Source of the DNA: Phaeoceros laevis
Taxonomy: Eukaryota > Anthocerotophyta > Anthocerotopsida > Notothyladales
DNA length: 43,878 nt
Direction: 5' to 3'
Assembly: GCA_049999765.1 (NCBI GenBank)
Contig: JBNGIQ010009468.1
Span: 366,550-410,427 of the forward strand
In this document: positions 1-10,249 of the stretch, piece by piece
Position numbering within the stretch: position 1 is the stretch's first letter
Layout of the letters: each line of letters opens with the position of its first letter
The notes under the pieces: generated by a model
Databases searched by the model: none
What the model was told of the DNA's origin: nothing
Seen by the model: the letters and a program-made list of their open reading frames with translations, nothing else
Position numbers and translations under genes: made by a program

Positions 1-36
1 GGTATGATGATAACACACTGACGGGTTTTCCATCAG

Positions 37-3000
37 GTCTACGACACCGAAAATGCCAACCAAAAAGAAAAATTTGAAGCTGACCTCAAGAAGGAGATCA
101 AAAAGCTCCAAAGATACAGAGACCAGATAAAGACATGGATTCAGTCCAGCGAAATCAAGGATAAAAAGGTGCGCTAAGTCTCCGCTCCTCTTCAAGTAGG
201 AATCTCCGGATCATCACTCTTGCCATTTCCTCGGCCGCCTCGCTATTCATTCGTTTTGACTACTCACGTGCAATTGCGTCTATAAAACACAGTAAAGCAG
301 GAAGCTTGAAGGAATGAGGTGATTGCGAGCTTCTGCCTGCTGCTGAGTGGATTGGACACTGTGCTGGTTGCTTGCCGTAGGAATTAGATCTTCAGCTGGT
401 TTACCTATGAGGTGTTTAATAAGTACCCTCCAAAACTACATGACGCATTCCTTTCAAGTTAGTGTAATCTGGACATAAATCTAGACTTCTTGTTCTGCGG
501 AGGAGATGGTCTATTCTGCACTGCATCTCCTTGCGCTAGACTTATAGTTAGTGGCAGTAATTTTAAAGGTGATCTGGAAGCTGATCATTTGGGCCTAAAT
601 AAATAACTACAGCGGCAATGGGAGCTTGTCAAGTTTCCTCATGTTTAGATCACTATGCTTGTGGATCATTCTGCCAAACTTGACGAGGTGACCCATGTTG
701 ACATAGGTTGCTGCGTCTTATGAGCAGGCGCTGCTAGACGCGCGAAAGCTCATTGAACGCGAGATGGAGCGGTTCAAGGTCTGTGAGAAAGAGACCAAGA
801 CCAAAGCGTTTTCAAAAGAGGGCCTGGGGCAGCAGCCCAAGACAGTGAGTTTGTCGTTTTTCCAGAGTCATTCATGGTTGTGAGGTACAGTTTTTTTCTC
901 TTTGTGTCACATATGTTGCTCATTTCTTCTGGCATGGTTTTAGGATCCTCGAGAGAAAGCGAAAGGAGAGTCTCGGGAATGGTTGAATAGTATGGTATGG
1001 GTGATCTTTGTTTGTCCTCACAACGTTTTCACAAGTGCTGCAGGTGGATGGGCTTGTAGATTGTAAGTGACTTATTCCATTTTCTGTACAGGTTAGTGAA
1101 CTTGAGTCCCAGATTGATTCATTTGAGGCCGAAATGGAAGGTCTCCAGGTGAAGAAAGGAAAAACAAGGCCACCCCGCCTGGTACTCCAGTCTCTCACCT
1201 GTCAGCAGATTGGACTATGTCAGTCTTCACACTTCTGGCGTTCTATTCTCTGTATGTTATGTTTTGCTGCTTAGTGCACTGCATGTCGGTATCTGTTTTT
1301 AAGAGGAAGGCCTAGGAGCTGATTTTGATTGGTATGTTTGAACTGCTTGATGATGTCATTCAACCTTCTTTTGGTCTGGTGAAGATCCATCTGGAGGAAT
1401 CAATAACTCGCCATAAGAAACACATAGGCAAGTTGGAAGCGACTTTACGTCTCATGGAAAATGATGAAGTTAGCCCAGATCAGGTCACTGATGTCAAAGA
1501 CCTAGTTGAAGACTATGTGGAACGTAACCAGGTATCCCTTTAGATGGTTTTCTGTGGTTCTTCTAAATCCTGTTTGGACTCTTGAAAGACAAATCCTCTT
1601 TGTGCTCATCTGTGTGCTCGGCCTGTATGGGCCTGCAGGATAGCTTTGATGAGTTTGAGGATGTGGAACAAGTATATGAAGCACTGCCTCTTGACAATAT
1701 TGATGATACGACAACCTTGGATCTCATTAGCATTACCATACCTAAGGATAAGGTATGACGTGGGTGTGTACTGGTCCTTGAGCATCAGTTTGCATGAATG
1801 TCTAGACTGAATGAATTATTTTGTGATATGCAGGTTATGACGTTGTCAGGGTCACCAAATGAGACGAAGCATCAAACGATGCTCTCTCCTGGTGGTACTC
1901 CGAGAGTGGTGAGTATTCTGCCAGCTAGATCTCGTTCATTTTCCTCTGACTGTGTTCTATCTTGGCTCGGATTAAAAAATTTACCGTGATTAGATGTATA
2001 GAATTTAGGGTCCGCATAGTCAGCAGATCATAATGACCTGATGTTCTTTGATCACAGACGACCCTAACATTGGAGGTGCCTGACGAGGTTCTTATGTCTG
2101 AAGATTCTGGAACACAAACACCCCCAACTCTAACTACTCCAGGGGTTGTCTCACCCCCCCCCTTCACCGCTCTTTCAGGACTTGTGATAGGTTCGCCAGG
2201 ACCCAATTCGACACCCAATACTCCAACTACAATTAGGGGGCCAGGGTTAGTCTCTACTTCTAATGGTGGTAGAGCAGTGAAGACATCTATCCTACTGGGC
2301 AGTACTACAGCTGTTAAAACAAAGGAAGAAGAAAGGACAATTCCGGGTGATCGAAGAGTTGTAGGTGACACGAGTCTAACAAGGGCACAAATAATTAACA
2401 GGGTTCCTAGTTCAGGCCCTACAGGACCCCCTCCTCCTCTAAGCTTGGGGGGCTCTGCATCTGACTCAGCCGTAGTTACAAACAATTCCTTTGGGAGTAA
2501 CCCTCTTGTTTCAGATCTCAGTAAGAGGACTGTCGATGACAGATTTGGAAGCGGGGGACTCACCCAGCAGCTTGGCGGTTCTCTTGGTACACCAAACAGG
2601 GCATTTTTCCAGCCAGGAACCAAGCTTGTGGATGGGAATATTGTCGGTGACGGAACCTCTATCGGCGATGGTGGACTTGGCAGTGGGAGAATAAATTACT
2701 CAAATCAATCTTGGAGGCAGCATACAACTACAAATCCATTTCAAAACCAAACAGATGTTGTGAGGCTCCATGTTTTAGTTTTTCCCTGTTCCATGGTCCT
2801 TTTGTGTGATTGCCTGCAATGATCAACCTTAGAGAAAAGTGTAGTCACTAATTATGGGAGCTGTGTGGTTTCGTTCCGGGACAGTACCATTCTCGTACCA
2901 AGATTGCTCCAGATCAAAAGCAGGAGTATGTCCAGCGGTTTCACAGCCAGCAAGGGCTCAGTGCCACTGCAGTGCAACAGCTGTCACAGTTTCCTAGTTC

Positions 3001-4660
3001 AGGTCAAAATAAGCAGCAACTGCATTCTACGCAGCAACTTCTTCAGGTAAAGTGCCACTAGCCAAAGTGAGGTGTGAAATATTCTAGGACATCTGTGTAA
3101 CAATTTTGTAAGAGACCTTTGTACATCTGTGTAACAATTTTGTGGTTCTAGCTTCAGCTATTGCAACATCAACATCAACAGCAGCAACAGGGAAGCTCGC
3201 TTGTACAAGCTGCTCAGCAAGTGGGGCTGTCTACGAGTATGCAAGCTTCACAACCCTCCACAGACACTGCCATAACACAGAAACCACTTGTGACACAACT
3301 GTCGTCGGTGGCGAATTCTCAAAATCTTCCTCAACAAGCACAGCAACTGTCTCTTGGAAGTGCTGTGTCTATGAAAGAGAATGGTGAACAGCTTTTCTCT
3401 TTCTGTACGGAGTCCTATGCAGTAACCCTTTGTGACCTTTCTTGTCTTGGCAACTTATCGCATGCTTGCCACCCAGGTGACATTCTGTTTGCAACAGATA
3501 TGGGCCAGGGTTCTGAGCAGCAACAAGGGCAGCTTCAGGAACTCAGTGACGATGGAAACAATGACGTGACCAGCTTAAGTAGTGCCTTTGGAAGAACTGT
3601 GTCCTTGAGTGACGAGGACTTGAAGAACTCGGACACTTTCAATGTTCCGGTGAGCTTGAAGTTTTGTTTGTTGCCCATTTCCAGTTATAGAGCATTTTCC
3701 AGCATTCCCGGAGTGTGCTGAGGAAGTTGGCAAATATTGGTCATGTTGCAGATTAGCGGGCCTGGAACATTAGCGGAGCTAAGCCAACTTTCCAGAGAAG
3801 TGGATTTCACTCCTGGCCAGCCTGTTCAGACTGTTCAACCATCAGCACCTGGCCCAGGTGTCATTGGCAGACGGGGAACAGAGCTAGGAGCCATTGGAGA
3901 CAATATTTCGAACCATGATCAGTTTTATAATCTTCAGATGTTAGAGGCTGCATATCGAAATATTCCGCAGCCCAAGGACTCGGAGCGACCCAGATCCTAT
4001 GTTCCGGTAGGGCAGTGGTGCTTGTCTTCAACAAGTGCAACTCTGTCAACTATCGTGTTTGATAGGTGAGTGGACTCACAGATATGGTGCTTGTCGCTGC
4101 AGAAAAATTGGGTGAATGTTCCAGCGAGCTATCCTCAGACACCTGCTCCCATTCTCGACAACCCTTCCTTATGGGAGAGACTGGACACGGATGTCCTCTT
4201 TTATGCATTCTACTACCAGCAGGTAATTTTCTTATTAGAGTACGCGGGCAGCTCTGGAGCATGTGTCATCCTTTTGTTTCTGAACTTCTAATTGTTGGAA
4301 ATACAGGAAACTTATCACCAATACTTGGCTGCCCGAGAATTGAAGAAGCAATCCTGGAGATATCATAAAAAGTACAACACCTGGTTTCAGCGGCATGAGG
4401 AGCCCAAGGTGACCACCGACGAGTACGAGCAGGGCACCTACGTCTACTTTGATTTCAACATCATGCATGGGGACAGCTCCCAAGGATGGTGAGATTTTTG
4501 AAATACTACCTCTCGTTGCCTCTCTTCAAGCAAGATTTCGTGTTGGTGTTGGCCAAGAAATGTAGATATCTGACCAGCTACTAGAACATTCAGGTGTCAG
4601 CGGATCAAGACGGAGTTCACTTTTGAGTACAGCTATCTCGAAGACGAGATCTACGTGTAA
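37..4660 (+). CDS. NOT3: CCR4-NOT transcription complex subunit 3 (NOT3), 5' end outside window
   Basis: Scaffold subunit of the CCR4-NOT deadenylase, which shortens poly(A) tails and represses mRNAs. Exons read from the sequence: 37-168, 707-844, 944-994, 1092-1181, 1385-1531, 1639-1752, 1834-1908, 2058-2759, 2885-3046, 3152-3383, 3477-3649, 3752-4006, 4103-4222, 4307-4488, 4594-4660. All have GT-AG borders and keep frame. The first visible exon starts [20 protein letters not shown], so the initiator exon (about 30 residues in homologues) lies left of the window. The N-terminal coiled coil ([27 protein letters not shown]) is strongly conserved. A Ser/Pro/Gly- and Gln-rich linker follows (2058-3649). 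The C-terminal NOT box carries [38 protein letters not shown] and [11 protein letters not shown] before TAA. The 3384-3476 segment is uncertain: it has splice sites but is also open in frame. Identification is secure. Confidence 0.95.
169..706 (+). other. Long intron of NOT3
   Basis: This 538-bp stretch lies between two clear NOT3 exons, with donor GTGCGC and acceptor ending CATAG. It is by far the longest intron of this gene; the others are about 75-205 bp. I see no second gene, RNA gene or mobile element in it. Confidence 0.8.
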
Positions 4661-5099
4661 CATATTGCTTTTAGTGCTTTTCCGTTGTGTAATTTTCTGT
4701 ACATTTCACGCCACACCAGCAGGAACAACAAAGACCAAACTCAGCGGACACAAGCGGCATCATATTGGCAAGTCGCCTGTGGCCTGCAGAGTTAAGGTAG
4801 ACAAATTCGATGAATGAAGATAGGCAACTGCTACCTCACTAGGGGCTGTATGGGCTTGTCTATTGACGCTACTTTTATGTCATGCCTATCTGCTCCACGT
4901 GCAGCAATTGGCATCTGTCTTTGGTCCCACATGCCAACAATCGCGGTGTAATTTCAGAAACGCCTCATCAGGAAGGGACTTTATCAATTAGAAACGAGAC
5001 TGTTTAGAGCTGAATCCCGAACAGTTCTTGTACGAATCTGTCACCAGGTGGCGGGGCCCACCACCACCCAGCTGGTGCCCTTCACTTCCTTTCCTTGTA
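4661..5099. other. NOT3 3' flank
   Basis: Presumed 3' UTR and downstream spacer of NOT3. No coding exon, clear polyadenylation signal or RNA gene could be supported. Confidence 0.4.
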
Positions 5100-6130
5100 C
5101 CCCACGCCATGCTGTCATGCAACACGTAGCCCATAGCCACGCTATACATGTCATTAGCGAAACTGAACATACTGAAATAGACTCTTCCGTCACGCTAATC
5201 TCCAGCTCTAATCCCTTTCTCCAGGCGAAAGCGGCAGCGAGTGTGTATCAATAGATGAACGCAAGGGGCGACCGAGAGGGTTCCGGGGAAGAGCGCTGCG
5301 CAACAGCGTCAGCGGCTGAGCCGCGAGATTGTGTCAAAGTGAACCCACGCTGAACTGGATGCTTCCTTATGGTCTGATTCCCTTTTGGCACTCACGATGG
5401 AAATACATCACCATTCAATACCGAGCCTCCTCCTTGCTAAGTAGTGTGTGCCTCACTAGGTTTCAGAACTGCCTGTAGTCACCGTAAGTAATATGTGAAA
5501 GGCTCGAGGAAGACGACAGATCACAGATACCGTGCTCTAGTAGAGATACATTTCTGGCCTCGTTGTGCAGGACCAGGCTTCCACACATTAATTTTGTGTT
5601 GCATCCCTTTTCAGATGACCACAAGCTTAAGCTGAAGACTAGTCAACTACCCATTCCTACGGAGAAGGAGAACAAGTTGATGCTTAAGCGATTGGAGGAA
5701 CTCGTAGAAAAATGCAGGGAACAAAATCATGCGTCTGCAGCCAGACAAATGAGAGGCAGCGATGATAGGCTTGCAGCTAGGCCAATTCGAGAATACATTC
5801 TCAAAACACATGGTCTCTCCGCAGATGACAGCAGCCTATCCGAGGGCAAAATCACTTTTGTATGTGATGCAAAGGCTGTGGAGGAGATGATCAGACTCCG
5901 AGTCTGAGGAACTGTGGCAAGCCATCTCGGATTTAGTTACAGGTCATTGCTTTGTGAAAGAACCTGCACGGTGGAGGAGATCCTTTGTAACTGGTAACTC
6001 TCGGTTGATTTCGGATGTCCTCAAACGCAAGGAACGCTGGGATGCAATAGAACATACAGAGCACATGTTGGAAGGTGGAGAGTTGCGCCCTAAAGACGGG
6101 ATACTTTCTAGGTATTATTCAAGGGAGGTA
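5100..6130 (+). pseudogene. Dispersed gene-like repeat, copy A (unidentified family)
   Basis: Matches 14208-15100 (copy B) in several long blocks: the leader around CATACATGTCATTAGCG, the stretch CGCTGCGCAACAGCGTCAGC, the coding block SADDSSLSEGKITF, and the block from EELWQA through SDVLKRKE. An ATG at 5255 opens a peptide starting MNARGDREGSGEERCATAS that stops at a GT donor near 5339. A second open stretch (about 5615-5906) holds a Lys/Glu-rich helix and REYILKTHGL. Copy A then lacks about 180 bp present in copy B and runs into TGA after IRLRV; the similar coding resumes in another frame near 5905-6105. I do not recognise the family. The deletion and frame break indicate a relic, perhaps a gene fragment carried by a transposon. 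Its parent gene is not in this window. Confidence 0.55.
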
Positions 6131-6832
6131 ACCCTGTGGCGGGGCCCCCCACCCCCCGGAGTGGCCCACGCTGTGCATGTTATGCCACCCCATAGTCCAT
6201 ACATGTCAGGCCACACATAGCAGGTTCCCATGCCATGCCCGGCGGCATGTTCATACCCGCATATGCGGCCGTGACTCTTCTGCAGTACCGGCCCTGTGGG
6301 ATTCAACGCTAATTTGGGGTCCCTAATATCGTGGCGACTCGAGCGACTAATACTGTACTGTCGCTTGGACGGGAAAACACCACATAAAGCCAAGTGGGAG
6401 TCCCTCCGGACCTCAGTTGAACATATCTACTCCCACGTCCTAAAATTCTGCAATGGGCATGCGATGCCATGTGTTGTCTGAGGAAAGAATATCTGCACCG
6501 GATAACTACCCACACCAGTTCGTCTAGTTCGTGAGTGTGAGAGGCCGAGTATCCTCTTCCTTTGATGGCCGCTGGGCTACTTGACATCCTTGAATCTGCA
6601 TTGAAGCTCAGCTGTTGCTGAAGCAAAAGGCGTTTGTTGTAGCTGAGGTAAACAGTGTGCATGTCAAGGCTGTAGATTACGAAGAGATTGAGGCGTAGTT
6701 GGAGTTTCACATAACCGTTGAGACTTCGAATGTTGCAGAGCAAGGCTTGCGATTTTGTGAATGGCCTGGACAATTGGTGGTGAATCTGTTGACTCGTAAG
6801 TTGTGGTGCAGGCGGGGTCGCAACTTTTCACA
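6131..6832. other. Spacer and sorbitol dehydrogenase promoter region
   Basis: Begins with GTGGCGGGGCCC, an almost identical copy of GTGGCGGGGCCC at 5048, so the two strings bracket repeat copy A. No coding exon is recognised. The last 200-300 bp presumably hold the promoter and 5' UTR of the dehydrogenase; I could not identify a convincing TATA box. Confidence 0.35.
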
Positions 6833-8475
6833 ATGGGTGCTGACAGCGAGTCTCACGGAGAACAGAAAAAGGAGGAGCCCAATTTGGCAGCATATGTTTG
6901 TGGCATCAACGTCCTCAAAATCCAGCCTTTTGAGCTACCCTCTACACTTGGTTTGTACATGCAGGGATGGATTCTTGCTGGATTTGTCTCAAGGACTCAA
7001 ATTGCCGGACTTGCTTTCACAACTTGTGCAGTTGCTGTGACTTGAATGACAGGCTTGGTATGCTTGAGATGCAGGCAGTGACCAAGTGAGGGTGCGGGTC
7101 AAGGCAGTAGGCATCTGTGGAAGTGATGTGCATTACGTCAAGGTGTCCTCTTCAACCCCCAGTAGGAGCCACCTACATGGTTGCTTGCTCATCAACATTT
7201 TTGGCGCCTTGCTATCTCAGCCCCCTGTGATATTGTGTTGCCTCTCTCTGTGATAACAGCATCTCCGGTGCGCTGATTTTGTTGTCAAAGAGCCGATGGT
7301 GATTGGGCATGAGTGTGCTGGAATTGTGGAGGAAATAGGCAGCTCTGTGAGGCACTTGGCTGTTGGTGACCGTGTTGCACTGGAGCCCGGAATCTCTTGC
7401 GGCAGGTGCTCTTACTGCAAGATGGGAACCTACAACCTCTGCTCCGATATGAAGTTTTTTGCAACTCCTCCAGTCCACGGCTCTTTGGCAAATCAGGTGA
7501 CAAAATCTGAGTGCCTTCTCTGCGACCCTTCACCATAACTGCATGCCTGTTTAGTCCTAGTGGCCTATAGCTTCTCTAGAGTAGCCTGGTAGATTCCAGT
7601 TTCATTACTGCTCGTATTGAGGACTTACTCCACTCTGTTGCTACTAGGTGGTGCACCCAGCAGATTTGTGCTTCAAGCTACCTGAGAATGTATCCCTAGA
7701 AGAAGGAGCAATGTGCGAGCCTCTGAGTGTGGGGGTTCATGCATGCAACCGTGCTGGTATTGGCCCTAACACGCATGTGTTAATCATGGGGGCAGGGCCT
7801 ATAGGCCTGGTCTCCATGCTCACTGCCCGGGCGTTTGGAGCTCCTCGCATCATAATCACGGATGTGGACCATAACAGACTGGCTGTTGCAAAGCAGCTGG
7901 GTGCAGATGACACCTTCCTGGTTTCAACCAATCCAAATGTGGGTTCCCCAATTGCTTGCTTCTTTAAAGGGTCCTACCAGCTGCTGCTTGTTAACATGAT
8001 GAACCTACCTCGCTTGCAGAATGTAGATGAAGAGGTAGCTTCTTTGCAGACAGTCATGGGAACCTTGGTGGATGTGACCCTGGACTGTGTTGGTTTCACC
8101 AAATCTATGCAAACCGCGCTCAAAGTCACCAGAGCTGGAGGGAAAGTCTGCCTGGTCGGCATGGGACATAACGAAATGACATTGCCACTCACTCCTGCAG
8201 CTGCTCGGTAAAACTTTGCTGAAGTGTGTAGCATGTAGAGCACCAGTTGCGATATGTAACGTTTGCGATTGGTTGCTTGCAGGGAAGTGGATATCCTTGG
8301 CATATTCAGATACCGCAACACATACCCTTTGTGTATCAAGCTATTGCAGACTGGCCGCATCAACGTGCGTCCACTAATCACAAATCGCTTTGGCTTCTCG
8401 CAAAAGGAGGTGGAAGAAGCATTTGAAACAAGTGCACGAGGTGGTAGTGCCATTAAGGTCATGTTCAATCTTTGA
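6833..8475 (+). CDS. SDH: Sorbitol / L-idonate 5-dehydrogenase (zinc MDR family)
   Basis: NAD-dependent zinc polyol dehydrogenase. Plant members oxidise sorbitol to fructose, and some take L-idonate. Exons: 6833-6950, 7075-7142, 7260-7496, 7648-7938, 8020-8207, 8283-8475, giving 364 aa, the normal family length. Catalytic zinc ligands are visible: Cys54 (VGICGSDVHY), His79-Glu80 (GHE) and Glu165 (MCEPLSVG). Four structural-zinc cysteines lie at 109, 112, 115 and 123 (SCGRCSYCKMGTYNLC). The Rossmann motif GAGPIG is at 189-194, and Asp213 ends strand beta-2, which indicates NAD rather than NADP. The C-terminus AIKVMFNL matches plant SDH. The start ATG (MGADSESHG) gives the usual short N-terminus with no targeting peptide, so the enzyme is probably cytosolic. 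The fourth intron (7939-8019) is 81 bp with no stop, and its removal restores family alignment (STNPN-NVDEEV). Confidence 0.95.
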
Positions 8476-8841
8476 AGAGGAACAGGAGTTAAGACGGTTA
8501 GTGAATAATAAGGCCATTTCCAGCAAACAACGGCTCCTGATAAGGCTAGGCGCACATACACTAGCAAGCCAAACGTAGATATCGCAATAATCCTAGCGCA
8601 GCCCTGAGCAACAGCAGATGCCAAAAAAATCTAATTTCTGAAGAATTCTCCAATTGTACAAAGAGAGTAATATCGCAGGTGAGTAGCAGGGACACCTGCA
8701 CTGCGCAGCTGATTCTGTGGAAGTACACAGGCGTGCTCTTCTACAATACTCATCATCACCTAATGAGGACCGGGGTGATGTCCCTCATACTGCAACTACC
8801 TCAACGAGCTCACAATCCGAATGGTCCCAGCCACAACTCAG
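8476..8841. other. Convergent 3' region between SDH and VIPP1
   Basis: The two genes converge here, so the 366 bp must hold both 3' UTRs and terminators. A possible AATAA-type signal occurs near 8507. No additional gene is seen. Confidence 0.4.
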
Positions 8842-9948
8842 CTACAACTCGTTGGCCTTCCTTCGCAATTCATTCAGCTCCTTGTCAATCTCAAAATCTT
8901 TGAAAGGGTAAGCTGAGCTTTCTCTGCTGCTGCCCACAGGGGACCTACCTTCGGGTAGCACCCCAGAACTCTTGGAAGTGCCAAGGACGTCCCTTTTCAA
9001 GGCAGCAAGGTCATCATCGACCGTGTCCAATTCAAGCCGACTGAATTTGCCAGCTAAATCGTCTGTGGTCAGTTGATCCAAAGACTCAGACTGAGCCTCC
9101 AGAGCCAAAACCTTCTCCTCCATCTTCTCAAAAGCAGCCAACGCACTGCTGGTGTTGACGCTCCCAAGCATTTCGTTCACTTTCTGCGAAGTCTTGGCAG
9201 ACTGGGCCCGGGCCTTCAGTGTGTCCTTCTTCGACTTGGCTTCCTGAATTTTGCTCTCCAGAAGCCTGGTGTTGGCAATGAGCTTGTCCACAACCCCCTT
9301 CTGCTGCTCCAGCTGCGCCTTCAACGCCTTGGAGCTCTCCTCGTACTCCTTCCTCCGCTTCAACGCCTCCCTGGCCAGATCCTCCTCCCCTTTCTCCAGG
9401 GCAAGCTTAGCTCGACGATACCAATCCTCTGCCGTTTGGGCCGCGGCCTTGTACTTGTTGTCCAGGAGCTTCTGCGAGGCTAAGACCTGAGCCGACGCCT
9501 GCCGCATCTTGCCTAGGTCCTCCTGCATCTCCAGCACTGTCTGGTCCAGCAGCTTCTCGGGGTCCTCCGCAGCGCTGACCACCGCATTTGCATACGACCG
9601 GAAGATCCTGCCTACCCTTTCGAAAAGGTTCATCTGCGCTCCCAGAGCGCCTCCCCCTCCCCCACAAACACCAACGCTATCCCCGGCCCAGCTTGAAACC
9701 GCCACCCCGCCATCGAAGAAGGCAGAATCCATGCCCGAAGCCAAAAAAGAGCTCCTCTGCAGCGCCATCCAAGGCTGCCTGGCCGCTTGCACCCGCCAAT
9801 TCCTGCTCTTACTGCCTGCGGAGGCTCTCAGAGCCGGGAGTCTGGCCATGGCAGCCCCAGGGGACGCAGAGCAGCTGGCCGGCACCATAGCCCCGGCCAG
9901 GCCTGCCATTGCGGGCCTGCTGCACGCTCCCGTCACCAGGGCATCCAT
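8842..9948 (-). CDS. VIPP1: VIPP1 / IM30, PspA-family thylakoid membrane protein, plastid precursor
   Basis: ESCRT-III-like membrane-remodelling protein needed for thylakoid biogenesis and inner-envelope maintenance. It is a single uninterrupted exon encoding 368 aa. The ATG at 9948 starts a basic, Ser/Ala-rich leader of about 105 residues with the character of a plastid transit peptide. The PspA core starts at Met106 ([17 protein letters not shown]) with the amphipathic helix that binds membranes. Long coiled-coil helices follow ([67 protein letters not shown]). After a Ser/Gly/Pro-rich linker comes the plant and cyanobacterial C-terminal tail [20 protein letters not shown], which bacterial PspA lacks. 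The in-frame sequence upstream of 9948 looks non-coding, so I use this start. The lack of introns is unusual next to its intron-rich neighbours. Confidence 0.95.
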   Translation of the reverse strand: MDALVTGACSRPAMAGLAGAMVPASCSASPGAAMARLPALRASAGSKSRNWRVQAARQPWMALQRSSFLASGMDSAFFDGGVAVSSWAGDSVGVCGGGGGALGAQMNLFERVGRIFRSYANAVVSAAEDPEKLLDQTVLEMQEDLGKMRQASAQVLASQKLLDNKYKAAAQTAEDWYRRAKLALEKGEEDLAREALKRRKEYEESSKALKAQLEQQKGVVDKLIANTRLLESKIQEAKSKKDTLKARAQSAKTSQKVNEMLGSVNTSSALAAFEKMEEKVLALEAQSESLDQLTTDDLAGKFSRLELDTVDDDLAALKRDVLGTSKSSGVLPEGRSPVGSSRESSAYPFKDFEIDKELNELRRKANEL

Positions 9949-10249
9949 GGCTCCCTCCAAGGATGCGTCGGTGCAGATTACACAGACTACAAACAGGTGG
10001 ATACTCTCCACCCAGGGTTCGCGCTTGCTTCCCCTTACCCTGGCTCGCTGCCAAATCCGCCAATGGTGGAGGATGCACGAGCCACCGCCTATCTCCGGTA
10101 AGCTTGTTCGCCACGTCATCATAGAGATCCTCGCACGCCGTTGGCAGCTGCCAGTTGCAGCCTTCCTTTCTGAATCGACACAAGCCTTAAACCGAACTGA
10201 GTTAAGGTATGAAGTTATGTTGAAGCCATCCAGCCTCATTCATTGCTTG
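9949..10249. other. Compact PPR-VIPP1 intergenic region
   Basis: Only about 300 bp separate the stop codon of the upstream PPR gene from the VIPP1 ATG on the same strand. It must hold the PPR 3' UTR as well as the VIPP1 promoter and 5' UTR. No clear TATA box was found. Confidence 0.45.

Noticed and set aside
1925-2623. Minus-strand ORF of 232 codons
   Set aside because: Antisense shadow of the low-complexity Ser/Pro/Gly exon of NOT3.
3090-3143. Direct repeat of ACATCTGTGTAACAATTTTG in a NOT3 intron
   Set aside because: Two short copies only, within one intron; probably simple local duplication with no functional sign.
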